In this document: one piece after another, positions 23,190 to 34,742 of the stretch | Layout: every line of letters begins with the position of its first letter | Numbering within the stretch: the first letter of the stretch is position 1 | Notes under the pieces: model-generated | Databases searched by the model: none | What the model saw: the letters and a program-made list of their open reading frames with translations, nothing else | What the model was told of the DNA's origin: nothing | Position numbers and translations under genes: made by a program | From: Eupeodes corollae | Taxonomy: Eukaryota > Arthropoda > Insecta > Diptera > Syrphidae | DNA length: 64,000 nucleotides | Assembly: GCF_945859685.1 (NCBI RefSeq) | Contig: NC_079147.1 | Span: 107,863,525-107,927,524 of the forward strand | Reading direction: 5' to 3'

Positions 23190-23445
23190 TTAGACTTCTC
23201 TATTTGGGAAACCGTGTCGTGATGACTGTCTGAGGTCTTGGGTCCGATCACTGACTGTGCCACCTAATGTTTTTTCACGGCTAATGCTTTTTGCGTGGAA
23301 TTGACAAATACTGCAAGAGTAATTCTTTTCATCAAAAGTGCTTTTCCGGATTCGATATACAAAAAAACTGTAGCTTCTCCATCCTTGAAATGATTCGGAC
23401 ACAACAATGGTTGAGAGTTGTAAGTCTAGGTCTCCCTAGTTTATT
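23190..23445 (+). mobile_element. Degenerate SINE copy
   Basis: Plus-strand copy with a head containing GTGATGACTGTCTGAGGTCT and TCTTGGGTCCGATCA (a decayed B box), the family body (GAATTGACAAATACTGCAAG, ATGGTTGAGAGTTGTAAGTC) and a decayed tail. More diverged than the other SINEs. Confidence 0.75.
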
Positions 23446-24479
23446 AAACTTAAACAATTGAAGTCATACAATTATTGAATGAAGTTAAGACTTTTAAACC
23501 AATTTATAAGGAATCAGAAGCAATTTGTTTCAGAATTATTCCTGCATACGATTTTGTGAGGAGCCAAAAACCCACAAAGTGCTTATAAAACGTGATCAAT
23601 CAACATTCTTTAACTACAAAAATTGGCATTTAATATGAGTCAAGGTTTTATTGAATACAAAAAAATTATTGTTTGATATAACTACCAATTACGTATATAT
23701 GACGGCTTATTAAAAAAGAAAGGTTTCACACGAAAGTGAATTTAAAATTTAATAAAAAAGGGTTTTTCAAATATTTACCTACCTCACATGAACTTGAACT
23801 AAATTTAAGATAAACTATTGTCAAACATCAAGGTATTTAAGTTTAAAATCGAGAAATACCATGCCATCAAAATAAAATACAATAATATCTATATTATCAC
23901 GCTCGCTTAAACAATTTAAAACTTTTAAATAGCATTATTATTCACAATTTGCAATTTGTATCTATCATTTTTATCTGCGAATAACTTCGGCATAATAATT
24001 AAAAATATTACTTGTAAGTAATTTTTTAATATTAATGTCGAAGTAATTACATGAAAATATATTTTGTTTATAATAAATAAGAGCATTTTTCAATATGCCA
24101 CTTATTACGCTGTTTCAATCGTTTCGCCAAGTGCAGTTACTTTACTCTATTAATATTACTAATAATTATTTTGTTCAGCATGAGTGTTGAGGACCTTACT
24201 CGCTTGGGGATATTTCTTGTAACCCTTACAGGTATTGCAGATTTAAGAACAATTTAAAGGAAATTCTATAAAATAGTTTATTTGTAATATTAACAGTGCA
24301 ATCAAACCAAGATATGTTTTTAAAGTTTTGAAAACTTTGTCGTTTTTTTTTTTTTAAATTCAGTGCAATGTGAAATCTAAAATCAAAAAATTGACAGGAA
24401 AAACAAACAGTTCTCATGAATTAACCGTGCTCATTATGTGATAAAATATTTCCCTATAACATTGAATACGAGGGTAGAC
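23446..24479. other. AT-rich spacer, no gene seen
   Basis: No recognisable feature. Confidence 0.5.
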
Positions 24480-25170
24480 CTAGGCCTCAACCAACATGCG
24501 TCTCCAGTCAGCTCGGTACCTAGTTAGCTGTCTTCAGTTTCGAACGCTATGTGGTTGAGGTCCCTTTCAATCTGCGGTCTCCACCTGAGTCGCGGTCTTC
24601 CTTCACTGCGCCGCAGTCCTTCTATTCGCTCAACATGACTTAGCCATCCAAGTCGATGGACTTTTATTCTTGTGTATATTCTCTTCCACTATCCATCCTT
24701 GCAAACGGGGCAAAAAATCAATCGAAGAATTTGGTGTAAAAGCATCCCAAGACGTTCTTACTTTGACAAGGTCCAAGCCTCAGCGCCATAAATGATAACC
24801 GTTGGTGGTGTGTGTCTTATGCAGAGGTTAGCTTTATTTTCTCCAGATAGGACTTTACTACTCAATTGCCCTCCAAAGAGGTCCGTTTCATTTCAGCCCT
24901 GGTGGCGTTGTCTGAATTTTTAAATGTACCTAGGTAGACAAAGTCCTTAGCCACATCAAAGTTATGGCTGTCAATGGTGACGTTTGGCCTAAGACATCGT
25001 CGTTTAATATCTTTTTTGATGATAGCATGTACTTTATCTTGTACTCATTGAGGACTGATATCACTAAGAAGACTGAAGAAGCCGCATGACGGCATTTTTT
25101 GACATCAAAAGCATCGGTGAGATCTTTTCTGACACTGATAAGCAGCCAAATTAGACATTGCACTGTAAAG
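24480..25170 (-). pseudogene. RTE-like LINE C-terminal relic
   Basis: Minus-strand frames encode, from high to low coordinates, SVRKDLTDAFDVKKCR, YKIKYMLSSKK (the end of the RT palm), VDFVYLGT-type and E.KRTSLE remains, SCLEAW/ERR.LR-type words and a GR..LR..W C-terminal region. The pattern matches the copies at 7905 and 51400. Several internal deletions and frameshifts. Confidence 0.75.
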
Positions 25171-25544
25171 CTCTATTACATTGGTTGCAAAATCGAAAGA
25201 CTCAAGAATATGTTTTTGTTGAAAATTAATACATTGTTATTTTTTAATTTTAGCAAAATTAAAAAGAAAATCAAATTGAAAAATTAAATAAAATTAAATT
25301 TCAATGCAATTTGAATGCAATTTTTCAAAATATCTCAACGTGCGGGATTTGGAGTAGACTAGCAGGCCTGTTCGAAAGCTTCCACAACCAAATTTGCTTT
25401 CGAAATGAAACTGTTCAAAGTTATTTTGCTTCAATAATGTTTTCAGAAACCATTTTAAATGTTTGTAACAAAATAATCTTTCACATTCCAAAAAGGTAGT
25501 TTTAACACCAATACCATCCCGATTACTTTTCATTTTTGGCTACG
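25171..25544. other. Spacer between LINE fragments
   Basis: Nothing recognised. Confidence 0.4.
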
Positions 25545-26485
25545 GCGATCAGCATTGAGAGATAAGATGAATCTTTCTAGCCGATCTTTCGGAAACGGGG
25601 AACCCTTCATCAGGAGTGTTCCTTTTGTCTGAATCTTGGTATCACCTTTGAGGAAAGGTTAAACTTGAACCCACATTACGTTCAGGTGAAAAATAAACTG
25701 AACGCGGTTGTGCAGATGGTTAGGCGCATCCTTGTTAAGGATCGGGGCCTAAGCAGGAGGGCAGTTCGCCACATTTATGAGGGACTATTTGTTGCTTGCG
25801 CAAAATTTGGTGCTCCAATTTGGTGCGACACTGTCAAGCAGGTCGTTGGTAGGATACAAATTCCTTCCTATCAGAGGGTCATGCTCCTAGGTTGCCTGCC
25901 GGTAATCCGCACCGTTTCTACGGGAGCATTGCAAGTATTGGCTCTTGACCTGGTGGTAGTACGTCTCGGTATTGCCTTCAGGTTGAAAAGAGGAATTAGC
26001 TTGGCTACTGACTGGGAAGAGGCTTCAAATGCTGTAGGTTTGAGAAGTAGGGAAACGAAATCCTTGCTGCATGAGTGTGTCCTTGCTAGATGGCAATCTA
26101 GATGGACTAGTGGTGAGAAGGAAAGACTTACTTTTGAGTTCCTTCGAATGTAAGGCAGGCATTTGTTAGGAGGAACATTGGTTTTTCAACGTTCTTAAGG
26201 TTTTTGTTGACAGGACACGGTTCTTTTAATGCATTTTTGCATAAAATTAATCTTGCCTCGGCGTCTGGGTGTTCCTGTGGAGGGGCTTTTGAGAATTGGC
26301 TACAGGACATTATCGAGTGTTCACTCTACGAGGATATAAGGGATCTCTCTACTATAGGAGTAGAATGTTCTGAGGGAAACTGGATTTTCAGTAACATCCT
26401 CTCTAATTTGGAGGCTACTGTAAATCTAGCAGCATTTGCCAATGAGGCCTTCAAGAGAAGGAGGCTTGTTAGGTTGCTTTAGGTT
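25545..26485 (+). pseudogene. R1-clade LINE C-terminal relic
   Basis: A 162-codon frame encodes VQVKNKLNAVVQMVRRIL, GLSRRAVRHIYEGLFVACAK, FGAPIWCD, SYQRVMLLGCLPVIRTVSTG, ALQVLALDL and CVLARWQSRW. After a frameshift near 26150 it continues with LTGHGSFNAFLHKI, CSCGGAFENW, the end of a Cys/His region and ANEAFKRRR. This order is characteristic of the region beyond RT in R1-clade LINEs. The RT core and 5' half are absent. No 28S rDNA flank is visible, so this copy is outside the classical R1 target. Confidence 0.82.
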
Positions 26486-26843
26486 GTTGTAGGTTGCGAT
26501 ATGAAACTGTCGCTGTTTGTTGTTTTTCTGTCGTGATGTTGTCCTACATTACTACCAGTTTCAACTGGTGGTTGAGCAGGATAACATGAAGACTGCCAGG
26601 CCTTGGACTGTAAGGAGTCTATCTGGAAGTAACCTTAACGGTTACTCGACCTGAAGCTATATTCGGGTACCACGGGTGACAGGAGACACTGGGTCTAGCT
26701 GGTTCTTGTGTCTCATTGACACTGGTCGACTTGGCACATCCTTTCTAAGCGGTAGGCCCCCTAGTGGGAGTATCGTATTTGCTGTGGTTGCCGTATGCAG
26801 AGCTAAATGTTGTTCTAAGGGTTCTGTTTTACACCTATGACCC
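26486..26843. other. Possible 3' untranslated part of the R1-like LINE
   Basis: GC content stays higher than in the spacers and GTTGTAGGTTG words recur, but no coding similarity is visible. Confidence 0.35.
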
Positions 26844-28060
26844 TTAGATCAAAAGAGTTGCAAGATAGACCTCGCTCCTCAACAAGGGGTGCAGTTCATG
26901 CCTTACACTTGACTGTGAAATTGTACTGGGGTAGTACTCGTACTGCCTTGGGGTGTTGGCCAGCACTTTTCTTTGTTCCTGATATTGTGGGTAGGCCCAC
27001 CGTGAAATGAGTCCTAAACGGAAGCTGGTCACGTTAAGCATATCAATAATATCTGTCCGGTTAAGGGTTTTGATCTCTTTTGTGTCCATAAGACAAAGAG
27101 CAGCATTGGGCCAAGGTGCCACAGTTCTGCGCACGAGCTTTAGGTGCCATTTGAGAGTCTTGTCGTCCTCGCATATCACTGTTTTGAACCCATGGACTTT
27201 CGAGATATTACCGAAGATCAGCGAGGTTCTTCCTCTTGACTATTGTCTCATTTAGGTCTTCCGTGATTCTGACCTCCGTCAGCCTTCACATAGGCTTGCG
27301 AACTAAAAAATGGCGACTTTATGTTTTTCCTGTCATATAGTTCCCTTGAATCTATTAGGTGGTGAGCCCTTTTCGAGGAGTTCGTTGGTGGCTGCCGATG
27401 GATGAGAGATAAGATTGCCTCCCTAGTGGTAGTTGGTCCTTCACTCGTTTTGCCTTTCAGTCGTTCGTCGGTAATCGCAGCGAATGTCCTTAATTGCTTC
27501 CTTTCCATTAAGGTTTGGGGATTTCTGGCAGTAAAGCGCCGAACAATTCTTTTAGCGTTCCGTCCTTATCTGTGCATTTTGGCGTTATCAGTGTTTTTCT
27601 TCTGCCCTGTCTGTGAGTTAAGAGCTAAAGCAGAGGGATCAGTTCTGGGTTCACGTTTGGCTGGTGCCAGCAGTGTTTTCATCACCCATTCCTTCCTCCC
27701 TTGTCCATCTAGGTTAATCAGAAATAGGAGACCTCATTATTTTTCCTTTGACGCGTTCCGTCGTAATGTTCCCTTTATAATATCCTAAGAACCACCCTCC
27801 ATCTTATCCCTTGTCTTTAAACCCTTGCGATATGGTTCGGTAGAGTCCAAAGGGCCGATGATTGATTGATTCGTGTTCTTTGTCAGTTTGTGCAGCCGGA
27901 GCCAATCTATAGAAGGTAGTGGTCCCACTAATGTCTTCCCAGGGTCTTGGTAAGACATTTGGTTTGGGTCTGTGCTAGGCATATGGCCGGATATATTCCA
28001 AGCACTCTCTGCCAAGGAAGGTCCTAGCATTGGGCAGTCGTTTCCGTTCCGGTTCTGTCA
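26844..28060 (-). pseudogene. Possible retroelement ORF1 relic (DUF4780-like, weak)
   Basis: The 26844-27179 minus frame reads ICEDDKTLKWHLKLV, WPNAALCLMDTKEIKTLNRT and continues for 111 codons. The pattern of CEDE.T..W followed by PW..A.L.. resembles DUF4780 domains found in insect retroelement first ORFs. Upstream minus-strand frames between 27180 and 28060 (for example RTFAAITDERLKGK and TFLGRECLEYIRPYA) are moderately GC-rich and look like decayed coding sequence. Family assignment is tentative. Confidence 0.35.
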
Positions 28061-28752
28061 TAGAAAAACTGTGGAATAGTTGAAAATAAGAGGCGAGGGA
28101 AAGCGGAGATTTACGTTGAAGAGGCGCCTTTCTAAACAATCCTTTTAGTATCGAAAACTAGACGTCGGATTTTCCTGGTGTTTTGCTTGCGATACTCATT
28201 GAGAAGTGTAACTTGTGCATGTAGCTGTAAAATGTTACGAAACCCCAACTAGTGTCAACGGCTGAACATTGTTGCTTGCACTGTTTTCGAAAAATGTGTG
28301 TAACCTTTTATTTCGATTTCGCTAGGCTTTAAGTCTCACAGAACAGTTGCTGTACTTGATTCGATGAGTCATTCTCACTTGGTGCTAATGGTAGAGTTGA
28401 AGTGACTAAAATCTCTTGCTTGAATTCCATGAGAGATATTTGTTTATAGTGGAAATTATTAAACGAAATTGATTACAAGTTCTAACAAATATACTCAGGT
28501 AATTCATTTTGAGATGTAAAATAAGAAGCGCTGGCATTTGGCATCTGTCAAACTCAGCTGTCATTTAAAGTGTCATAATTTAATATTGCAATAATGGATC
28601 ACTTAACAAACAAACGACACGTTTAATATTATGTCAAAGAACTTATGGATTGACTTTGTATTGAACAGTTGAAATTTGAATATAATTTATATGTAAAATA
28701 TTTTATTGCAAGAATGTGTCTAATGACTTATGATTTTGAAAGTATTTTGTAG
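28061..28752. other. Region upstream of the carbonic anhydrase exons
   Basis: No signal-peptide exon could be identified. A short ATG-led frame from 28730 runs into the first recognised exon (MILKVFCSVSGHK) but is too short to be a convincing signal peptide, and an acceptor-like TTTTGTAG ends at 28752. Confidence 0.4.
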
Positions 28753-31479
28753 TGTTTCTGGACACAAATACAATTATGACAACCCAAGTGAATGGAACCA
28801 AGAATACGAAACGTGCCGTGGAAATAGACAATCTCCAATTGGTTTGGTTCGTGAAGAAGTAAGTTTATATAATTTTAAGAATTAAATGTCTTCAATATAA
28901 AAAGTAAATAGTAATAGTATTCGAATATGCATAGCTCCCATATTTTTTTAAAGAGGTTATAGGCATGTTCAGAGAAGTATGAATTCAGGAATTTTATTTT
29001 AATGAAGGATTAAGAAAACAATTGCTTGCAATTGTACAATTGCAACTTGTCCGATCGGAGAACGTACGTTTCTTCAAATGGTCTCTCGACTTCAACTCCT
29101 GATTCAGGTTGATCTTATGTTTGTGTATAAACCAAAACCACCGTGGACTGTCTTCGATTGCTTGCTACGGAAGCCTGAATGGCGGCGACCAAATTAGAAC
29201 CGAAAATTGGAGTTAACGCTCTTAAGGTTGCGATCATCGACTTCCAACTTCGGTAGAAAATTTGAATAAAATGCATTGCTCGTTGGAGTACTTTACGAAA
29301 ATGTTGAGTCCACTGAATAACAATGACAGTTCGATGATTACAGTGAAATGATGCGTTCAGAAATTAAAAACAATGTTTCCAAGTCTCTATTTTAAAACCC
29401 GATGATTTTTTCCCACAATTTAAAATATAATTATGTAATTTGTATGTCCCAAATTTACATTTTAGTAATATTAATGATGAGAATATACTTGTATTAAAAG
29501 TCTTCTGCAGACTTTCTTTCGGTAGTAGTTGGCCATTGTAGAATTTCTTCATGACGGTCTTTAAATTATGTTATTACGTATTGCTTTTGGCTCTAAGTGA
29601 AACCCACCCAGGTTAATACGAACACCAATCATAAGGAGGTTAACCTTCATAGTTACAGTTTATATATTATGGTCTTAAACAATCAGCGAGATGTTGGAAT
29701 CAATAGATAAATTTGATCCTAATTAACTTTGGATTCAGAAGTTGTAAAGCTAATAGTTGTTTTTATATAAAGGCAAAGGTGACAAAAGAACAGAATTTAA
29801 TTTTACAGACAACTACAGAAATTAGAAAACAGAAAATATGATCGAATAAAAAAAAATTGAAAAATATCGAACTTCAATATTGTTCGATATTAAAACTATA
29901 AAAATTATTATCACAAGTGTTTTTATAGAAATGTATATATGTATGTGTGTATATACAAATAGTGAACTATACATATAATCACAATCATTGTTAATAAACA
30001 CTTCTTAAGTAAAGTCTTCATCGTTCTTAAAGCATTTATGTCACATTGGTATGAAAAAACGCATTTGACAAAATATCCGACATGTGTCCTTTTCGAAATT
30101 GCATATTCAATTATTAGTATTGACATCAAACTTAGTTGGAGGTTGATTAAGGAGCAATATTGTTTTAATTAAACGGAGGGACTTTTTTTGAACGATCCAC
30201 ATTGTTTTTTTAAACAATATAATCAATCAAAACAATTGTTAGCAAAAGTAGAAAGTGCTTTAGTTTGATTAACCTTAAACTGATACATTTCATTGACGAC
30301 ATTTTTTAATAATATCTTTTTTTTCAAGAGTTTAGATAACACCAACCTACCGAAGCTATCATTTAACAACTACAACCTTCCATTATCAATGCCTGTTGAA
30401 GCACAAAATAACGGCCATACGGGTATTGGAAAACAAAAATTTTATAACAATAAAATTACAACATTCATATTTTTGGTCTTTCTAGTTCAAGTAAAAGTCA
30501 ATGATGTAGTTGATGGCGGTCGTCCATCTGTGACTGGAGGAGGAGTAAGTGAAATTTATGAAGCCCAAAGCTTTCATTTCCATTGGGGTTCTCAAAATTC
30601 GAAGGGATCAGAACATGAAATAGATAAGAACAAGTATGATGTTGAATTGCACATCGTTCATAAAAATATCAGATTTGCCAATCTTAACGAAGCTAGTAAT
30701 GATCCATCGGGAATTTTAGTTTTAGGAATTATGCTAAAGAAATGGCAGGTAAATCCTTCATTTAAAGACAAAACCGATATGCCAGATATAACTTATTTTT
30801 GTTTTATAGTTTATTCCAACATTTAGAACCGGACTAAATGCAGTTTATGACACTCTTCCATATTTGTCAAAATATGATTCAACACAAACACTTAACGAAA
30901 CAATAACAATGAATTCAATTTTGAGTGGATTGAATACGAGGCAATTCTATACTTACAATGGTATGTAAAAAAGAACCACGTATTTTAGCAGACAGTTTGT
31001 CCTTAAAGGCATACATTTACAGCATGCTTTTTAAAAGCTATAATTTCATAATTAAAAACTCAAAACTTTGGATTTTTAATTAAGTGTTTAGTAGATGTTT
31101 TAGATTTTTAAACCAAGTGTATTAAAAACCTACTTAACAAACTGCCTCCAAAAACGAAATTTTTATTAATAAAGTGATCATAATACTAATATTGTTTTTT
31201 TAAAAGGTTCCTTAACTACTCCACCCTGTTCACAAGCTGTTACTTGGTTTGTTTTTAAAGATGTAGTCCCAATTCAGAGTAGATATGTATGTCAAGTTTA
31301 TTTTTCCATTTTTAACTACAAACCATTGGTTACATTTTCTACAATTATATTTCCAGCTTAAACGTTTCTGGACCTTGTATGATTCGAGAAATATTCCCTT
31401 GTTAAACAATTTTAGACCAATACAAGAAAGAAATGATCGTGAAGTACTTTATCGTGAAGGTCGACGATCAACACAGTAA
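28753..31479 (+). CDS. Secreted alpha-carbonic anhydrase (3' six coding exons)
   Basis: Joined exons 28753-28858, 30329-30422, 30486-30748, 30810-30960, 31207-31286 and 31357-31479 give 271 residues with consistent GT-AG phases (2, 0, 1, 0, 1, 0). Family members catalyse reversible CO2 hydration using zinc held by three histidines: two are in FHFHWGS and the third is in ELHIVH. Also seen are the proton-shuttle histidine in NNGHT, the glutamate of GSEH, the RQSPI entry motif and the classic YNGSLTTPPCSQAV loop. Cys in ETCRGNRQSP and in TTPPC are placed as in extracellular isozymes that form a disulfide. The residue before FHFHW is Ser where many family members have Gln. The N-terminal exon with the expected signal peptide was not found. 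Length fits a mature catalytic domain. The frame is intact, so it is probably functional. Confidence 0.93.
28859..30328 (+). other. First visible intron of the carbonic anhydrase gene
   Basis: Donor GTAAGT at 28859 and acceptor TTTTTTTTCAAG ending at 30328. No gene recognised inside; a TATATGTATGTGTGTATATA-like stretch lies at about 29934-29955. The other introns are small (63, 61, 246 and 70 bp). Confidence 0.8.
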
Positions 31480-31856
31480 GGAAACTCAAGGGAAATGCTA
31501 AGAAACGGATAAAAATTCCACACAAAACTATCAATCGAATTAAATTAAAATTAAAAATTAAAATTGAAAAGGCAATATTTAAATAAAAATCAATAAAGCT
31601 AATAAATGGTTTTTGGTTCTTGTTCATTGTCATATTTTGTTTATAAATTTGTTTTAAATTAATTTTTTTTAATAAAGAAGACATTTTTATAAAATAAGGT
31701 TTTCAAAAAATGGGTTATTTATTTTGCAATTATAGTATAGGGCTGAATTTACGTGTTTGATCGCTTAAATATCGCACAACGCATACAAATTGTTAAAACC
31801 TACTACAAAAATGTTGATTCTGCCACAGCCACTTACCGTGCTTCAGGAGAAGATAG
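31480..31856. other. Carbonic anhydrase 3' flank
   Basis: AATAAA-type signals occur at about 31584-31603, 105-125 bases after the stop codon, a plausible polyadenylation region (inference). Confidence 0.5.
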
Positions 31857-31892
<36 letters not shown>

Positions 31893-32925
31893 CTGACCTG
31901 TTAAGTCCGCTGGGAACTCCTCTACTACGCCTTCGCGCCATCGGTTTAAGAAAATGTATTTCAGCTCCCTCCAACTTAAGTCTAGTTCTTAGGCCGATAG
32001 AGTTATTCCTCCAAATTTTCGACAACATACTGAACGCTGGAGACGAAATACCGATTGGAGACGATACTTCCACTCTTTCAACTCGTTGCGAAGAAATATT
32101 TATTTGCGAGGATGGTCGGGTTCCCAGGCTTTTCAGCCCCACAACTTCTGCTTCTCTCTAGACAGTTGTTGTCATTTTATGGAGATCCCGATGAACAGGA
32201 GGTGTAGTGGTGATCGATATTCAATGCACTGTTCAACAAGGTGTTGATATGATCAATACAGGAGGATCCAGAGCGGAATCCTACTTGTTCGACATCAAGG
32301 TGGTCTGTGAAGCGTTCCAGTAGCACTTTCGCTACTATTTTGGCAACGGCAAGTAGAATGCAAATTCTCCAGTTTTTGCACTTTGTTAGATTTCCTTTTT
32401 TTGGGAGCTTGATGATAATTCCTTTCTTCCACTCATGGGGGAAGCTTTCGGTGGTTCAGGCTTCTTTTATGAGTGGATGAAGCAGTTCGCTTGATGAAGT
32501 TGGCGCTACTTGTAACAGCTCTGCGGGAGTTCCGTCAAGTCCTACCGCTTTGTTATTCTTAAGTGCTTTAATTGCGGCAACAATCTTATCTTTACTGGGA
32601 GGTGCGATGCGTAATCAAGGATAAGTTTGTTCAGGCGCTTCAGAAGGCATCGGCTGCACGTTAGTTGCAAACACTAGGTTTAAAACCGAGGAAAAGTGTT
32701 TTGTCCTCCATCTGACTTGCTCATCCACCGAACTTATCACTTATCCCGAGGATTCCAGCTCATTTCTTTCTTTCCCTTGTGCAACAGTTATTCGGCCCTT
32801 TGACTGCTTGCGTTCGTTGATCCTTGCCCAAGATTCTTCTGAAAGAGGAGATAATGGTTTACATAATCGTCGAACTATGCAAGTTTTTAGGAACATTTTG
32901 AAGTAATTTGAAAGGACTGGATTGG
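31857..32925 (-). pseudogene. RTE-like LINE relic with (ACTT)n tail
   Basis: The low-coordinate end is a (TACT)n run (31857-31889), which reads as a (GTAA)-type 3' tail on the minus strand. Above it, minus-strand frames give AFSMLSKIWRNNSIGLRTRLK, then after a deletion HLDVEQVGFRSGSSCIDHINTLL, WRICILLAVAKIVAKVLLER, PHEWKKGIIIKLPKKGNL and KALKNNKAVGLDGTPAELLQ. These are RT fingers and palm words of RTE-like LINEs. The sequence differs enough from the 51.4-kb copy to be a separate family. The YADD region is deleted. Confidence 0.78.
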
Positions 32926-32939
32926 TAAAAAGATATTGT

Positions 32940-33604
32940 AAGGCCTGTGCATCATCGTTTCGCTCGTATCACTGAAAACATCGCTACTGTAAGTAAAAGT
33001 GTTGCTGGAGACCCGAATGATTCGATTCCTAGATTTCTAAAATTAAGACCAGCTGACCACTCACAACGTCGTAGATACGTCGAATGGGTGCTTGAACTAC
33101 TGGCTGTGGACGGTTATTTTTCGAACAAAATTTTCTTCAGCGGTGGGTATCTGAGAGTCTGAGAATCCTCAAGTTATTAAAGAGATAGTGCGCTGTTTCG
33201 TCCAGAAGTGTGATTGGATCATACTCCTTCGAAAACGATGAAGATGGAATTAATGTCAGCGTCAATTTGGAGCCTTATGGTCATATGATATGATAACCGA
33301 CTTTTTTGTGCTTGCTATTGAAGAATACGAATTGGTGAATATATGATTTCAACAAGACGGTGTCACATGCCACACAACTCTAGGGAATATGGGCTAATTG
33401 CAAGAGATAACTAGCACCAAAGATCATGCGATTTGACACTGCTAAACTTTTTTTTGTGTGCAGATAAACCCTTAACTCTCGAGCACTTAAAAATTAACAT
33501 TCGTAAAGTTATGGCTGAGTTACTGCCTAGTATGTATCAAAAAGTGATCAAACATTACCTCAAAAGAATCGATAATATGCAACAATTCGCGAGGTGGTTA
33601 TTAG
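32940..33604 (+). pseudogene. Mariner-type transposase relic 2
   Basis: Frames carry ARITENIATVSKSVAGDPND, LKLRPADHSQRRRYVEWVL, VDGYFSNKIFFS, SENPQVI, MITDFFVLAIEEYEL, FQQDGVTCHTT, then CADKPLTLEHLKINIRKVMA and QKVIKHYLKRID. The order matches DDE transposases related to the 19.7-kb copy. The first catalytic block after IFFS is deleted (the usual DEAHF-like segment is missing) and several stops interrupt the frame, so it is inactive. Confidence 0.82.
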
Positions 33605-34370
33605 ATTATTATAGTATTATAGTACACTATTGTCCAGCAAAATATGGTCTAACTATTTAATTTGGACGACTCCCTACACATGAAAGCATTCCAAATTCAA
33701 ACCCCTTTTCTTTTTTTGCCATATTTAAGAGCCTAAATATCATAGCTAAGAGGGTTTTTGGTGGATTTCAAGTAGAAATGTTAGAAATTGTTTTGTTTTA
33801 AACAAAAAAAAAAATATATTTTGACTTGTTGGCCGTTCTATCTATGCAAAGACTGCAAAAATAAAGATACAGAAACAGAAAGGATATGGAATAGTTTGCC
33901 AGACAAATGTGAGCTTTGTTCGTAGATTGGAGCTGATGCAAGAAGACAAATATTAAAAAAAACTGCTGTTTTGCGTGAACCTGTTGAAAATATTTTGATC
34001 TTAAAGGCATTAATAAAATTTATAAATTGTTCGAAAAAAATGTTTGGTTCTTGAATTTAAGGATACATTTGATACATAGTTTCTCTAAAAATTAAATAAA
34101 TTAAATTAAGGTGTGGCGCTCACAAATTGTATCACTTTTCACTTCTAGAATTAATAAATATGAAAACTTGATTATGTTTTTCAATCAGCCATTAATTTAC
34201 CGAAAGTGTTAATTTGTCTGTTGTTGGGACATTTATATACTTGAAATTCAAAATTATATACAAAACAAATTCTGTTTAAAAAGTAGAATTCTTTAATTTT
34301 TTAAGATCGTCAAAGTTTTTGTATTAAATACAAAATCAACCTTACACTATTTATGTGTTTCAAAAAAATA
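33605..34370 (+). repeat. Repeat B copy 1 (unclassified dispersed repeat)
   Basis: Shares ordered words with 43490-44010 and with 56330-56375 plus 57666-58390: CCAGCAAAATATGGTCTAAC, ATTTAATTTGGACGAC, AACCTGTTGAAAATATTT, GATCTTAAAGG, AAAAATGTTTGGTTCTTGAA and the CACTTCTAGAATTAATAAATATG-type end. No coding potential or terminal repeats recognised. Confidence 0.7.
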
Positions 34371-34742
34371 TGAAGGAATTGAAAACGAGTTTCAGGAATT
34401 AAGGCAGCTCAATATAAATTTGGCGATCTCTTATTCACGGTTTCTTCTTAAGATCCTGAACATTTGCTCTTTCTCTCAGGTATAATATCTTATGGAAATA
34501 ATTTAAGCAATATTTAGGTTTTCTAAATTGTTTGAAAACAAAGATTTTAGTTGTTTTTGACGACAAACCGTCTTTTGGTGAATATCGTTCAATTACTGAA
34601 AAATCTTTAGATGAATTCTTTACTTATACTATATGCAATTTTCAGGATAAAAAGTAAGATGAAGTGAAAACAAAATGTCAAAAAGTGCTTCTAATTATAA
34701 TTTCCAAGTATATTTCCCCGTGCATTCGCTCTCAGGCATCCC
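34371..34742. other. Spacer, no gene seen
   Basis: Nothing recognised. Confidence 0.4.

Noticed and set aside
25545..26485. R1 element marking ribosomal DNA
   Set aside because: No 28S sequence flanks it; it is a truncated relic outside the rDNA.
27402..27788. A 128-codon plus-strand frame
   Set aside because: It is opposite the broken minus-strand retroelement frames and has no recognisable motif.
28730..28752. ATG at 28730 as the carbonic anhydrase start
   Set aside because: It would give a leader too short for secretion, and an acceptor-like site lies at 28752; left as a possibility only.
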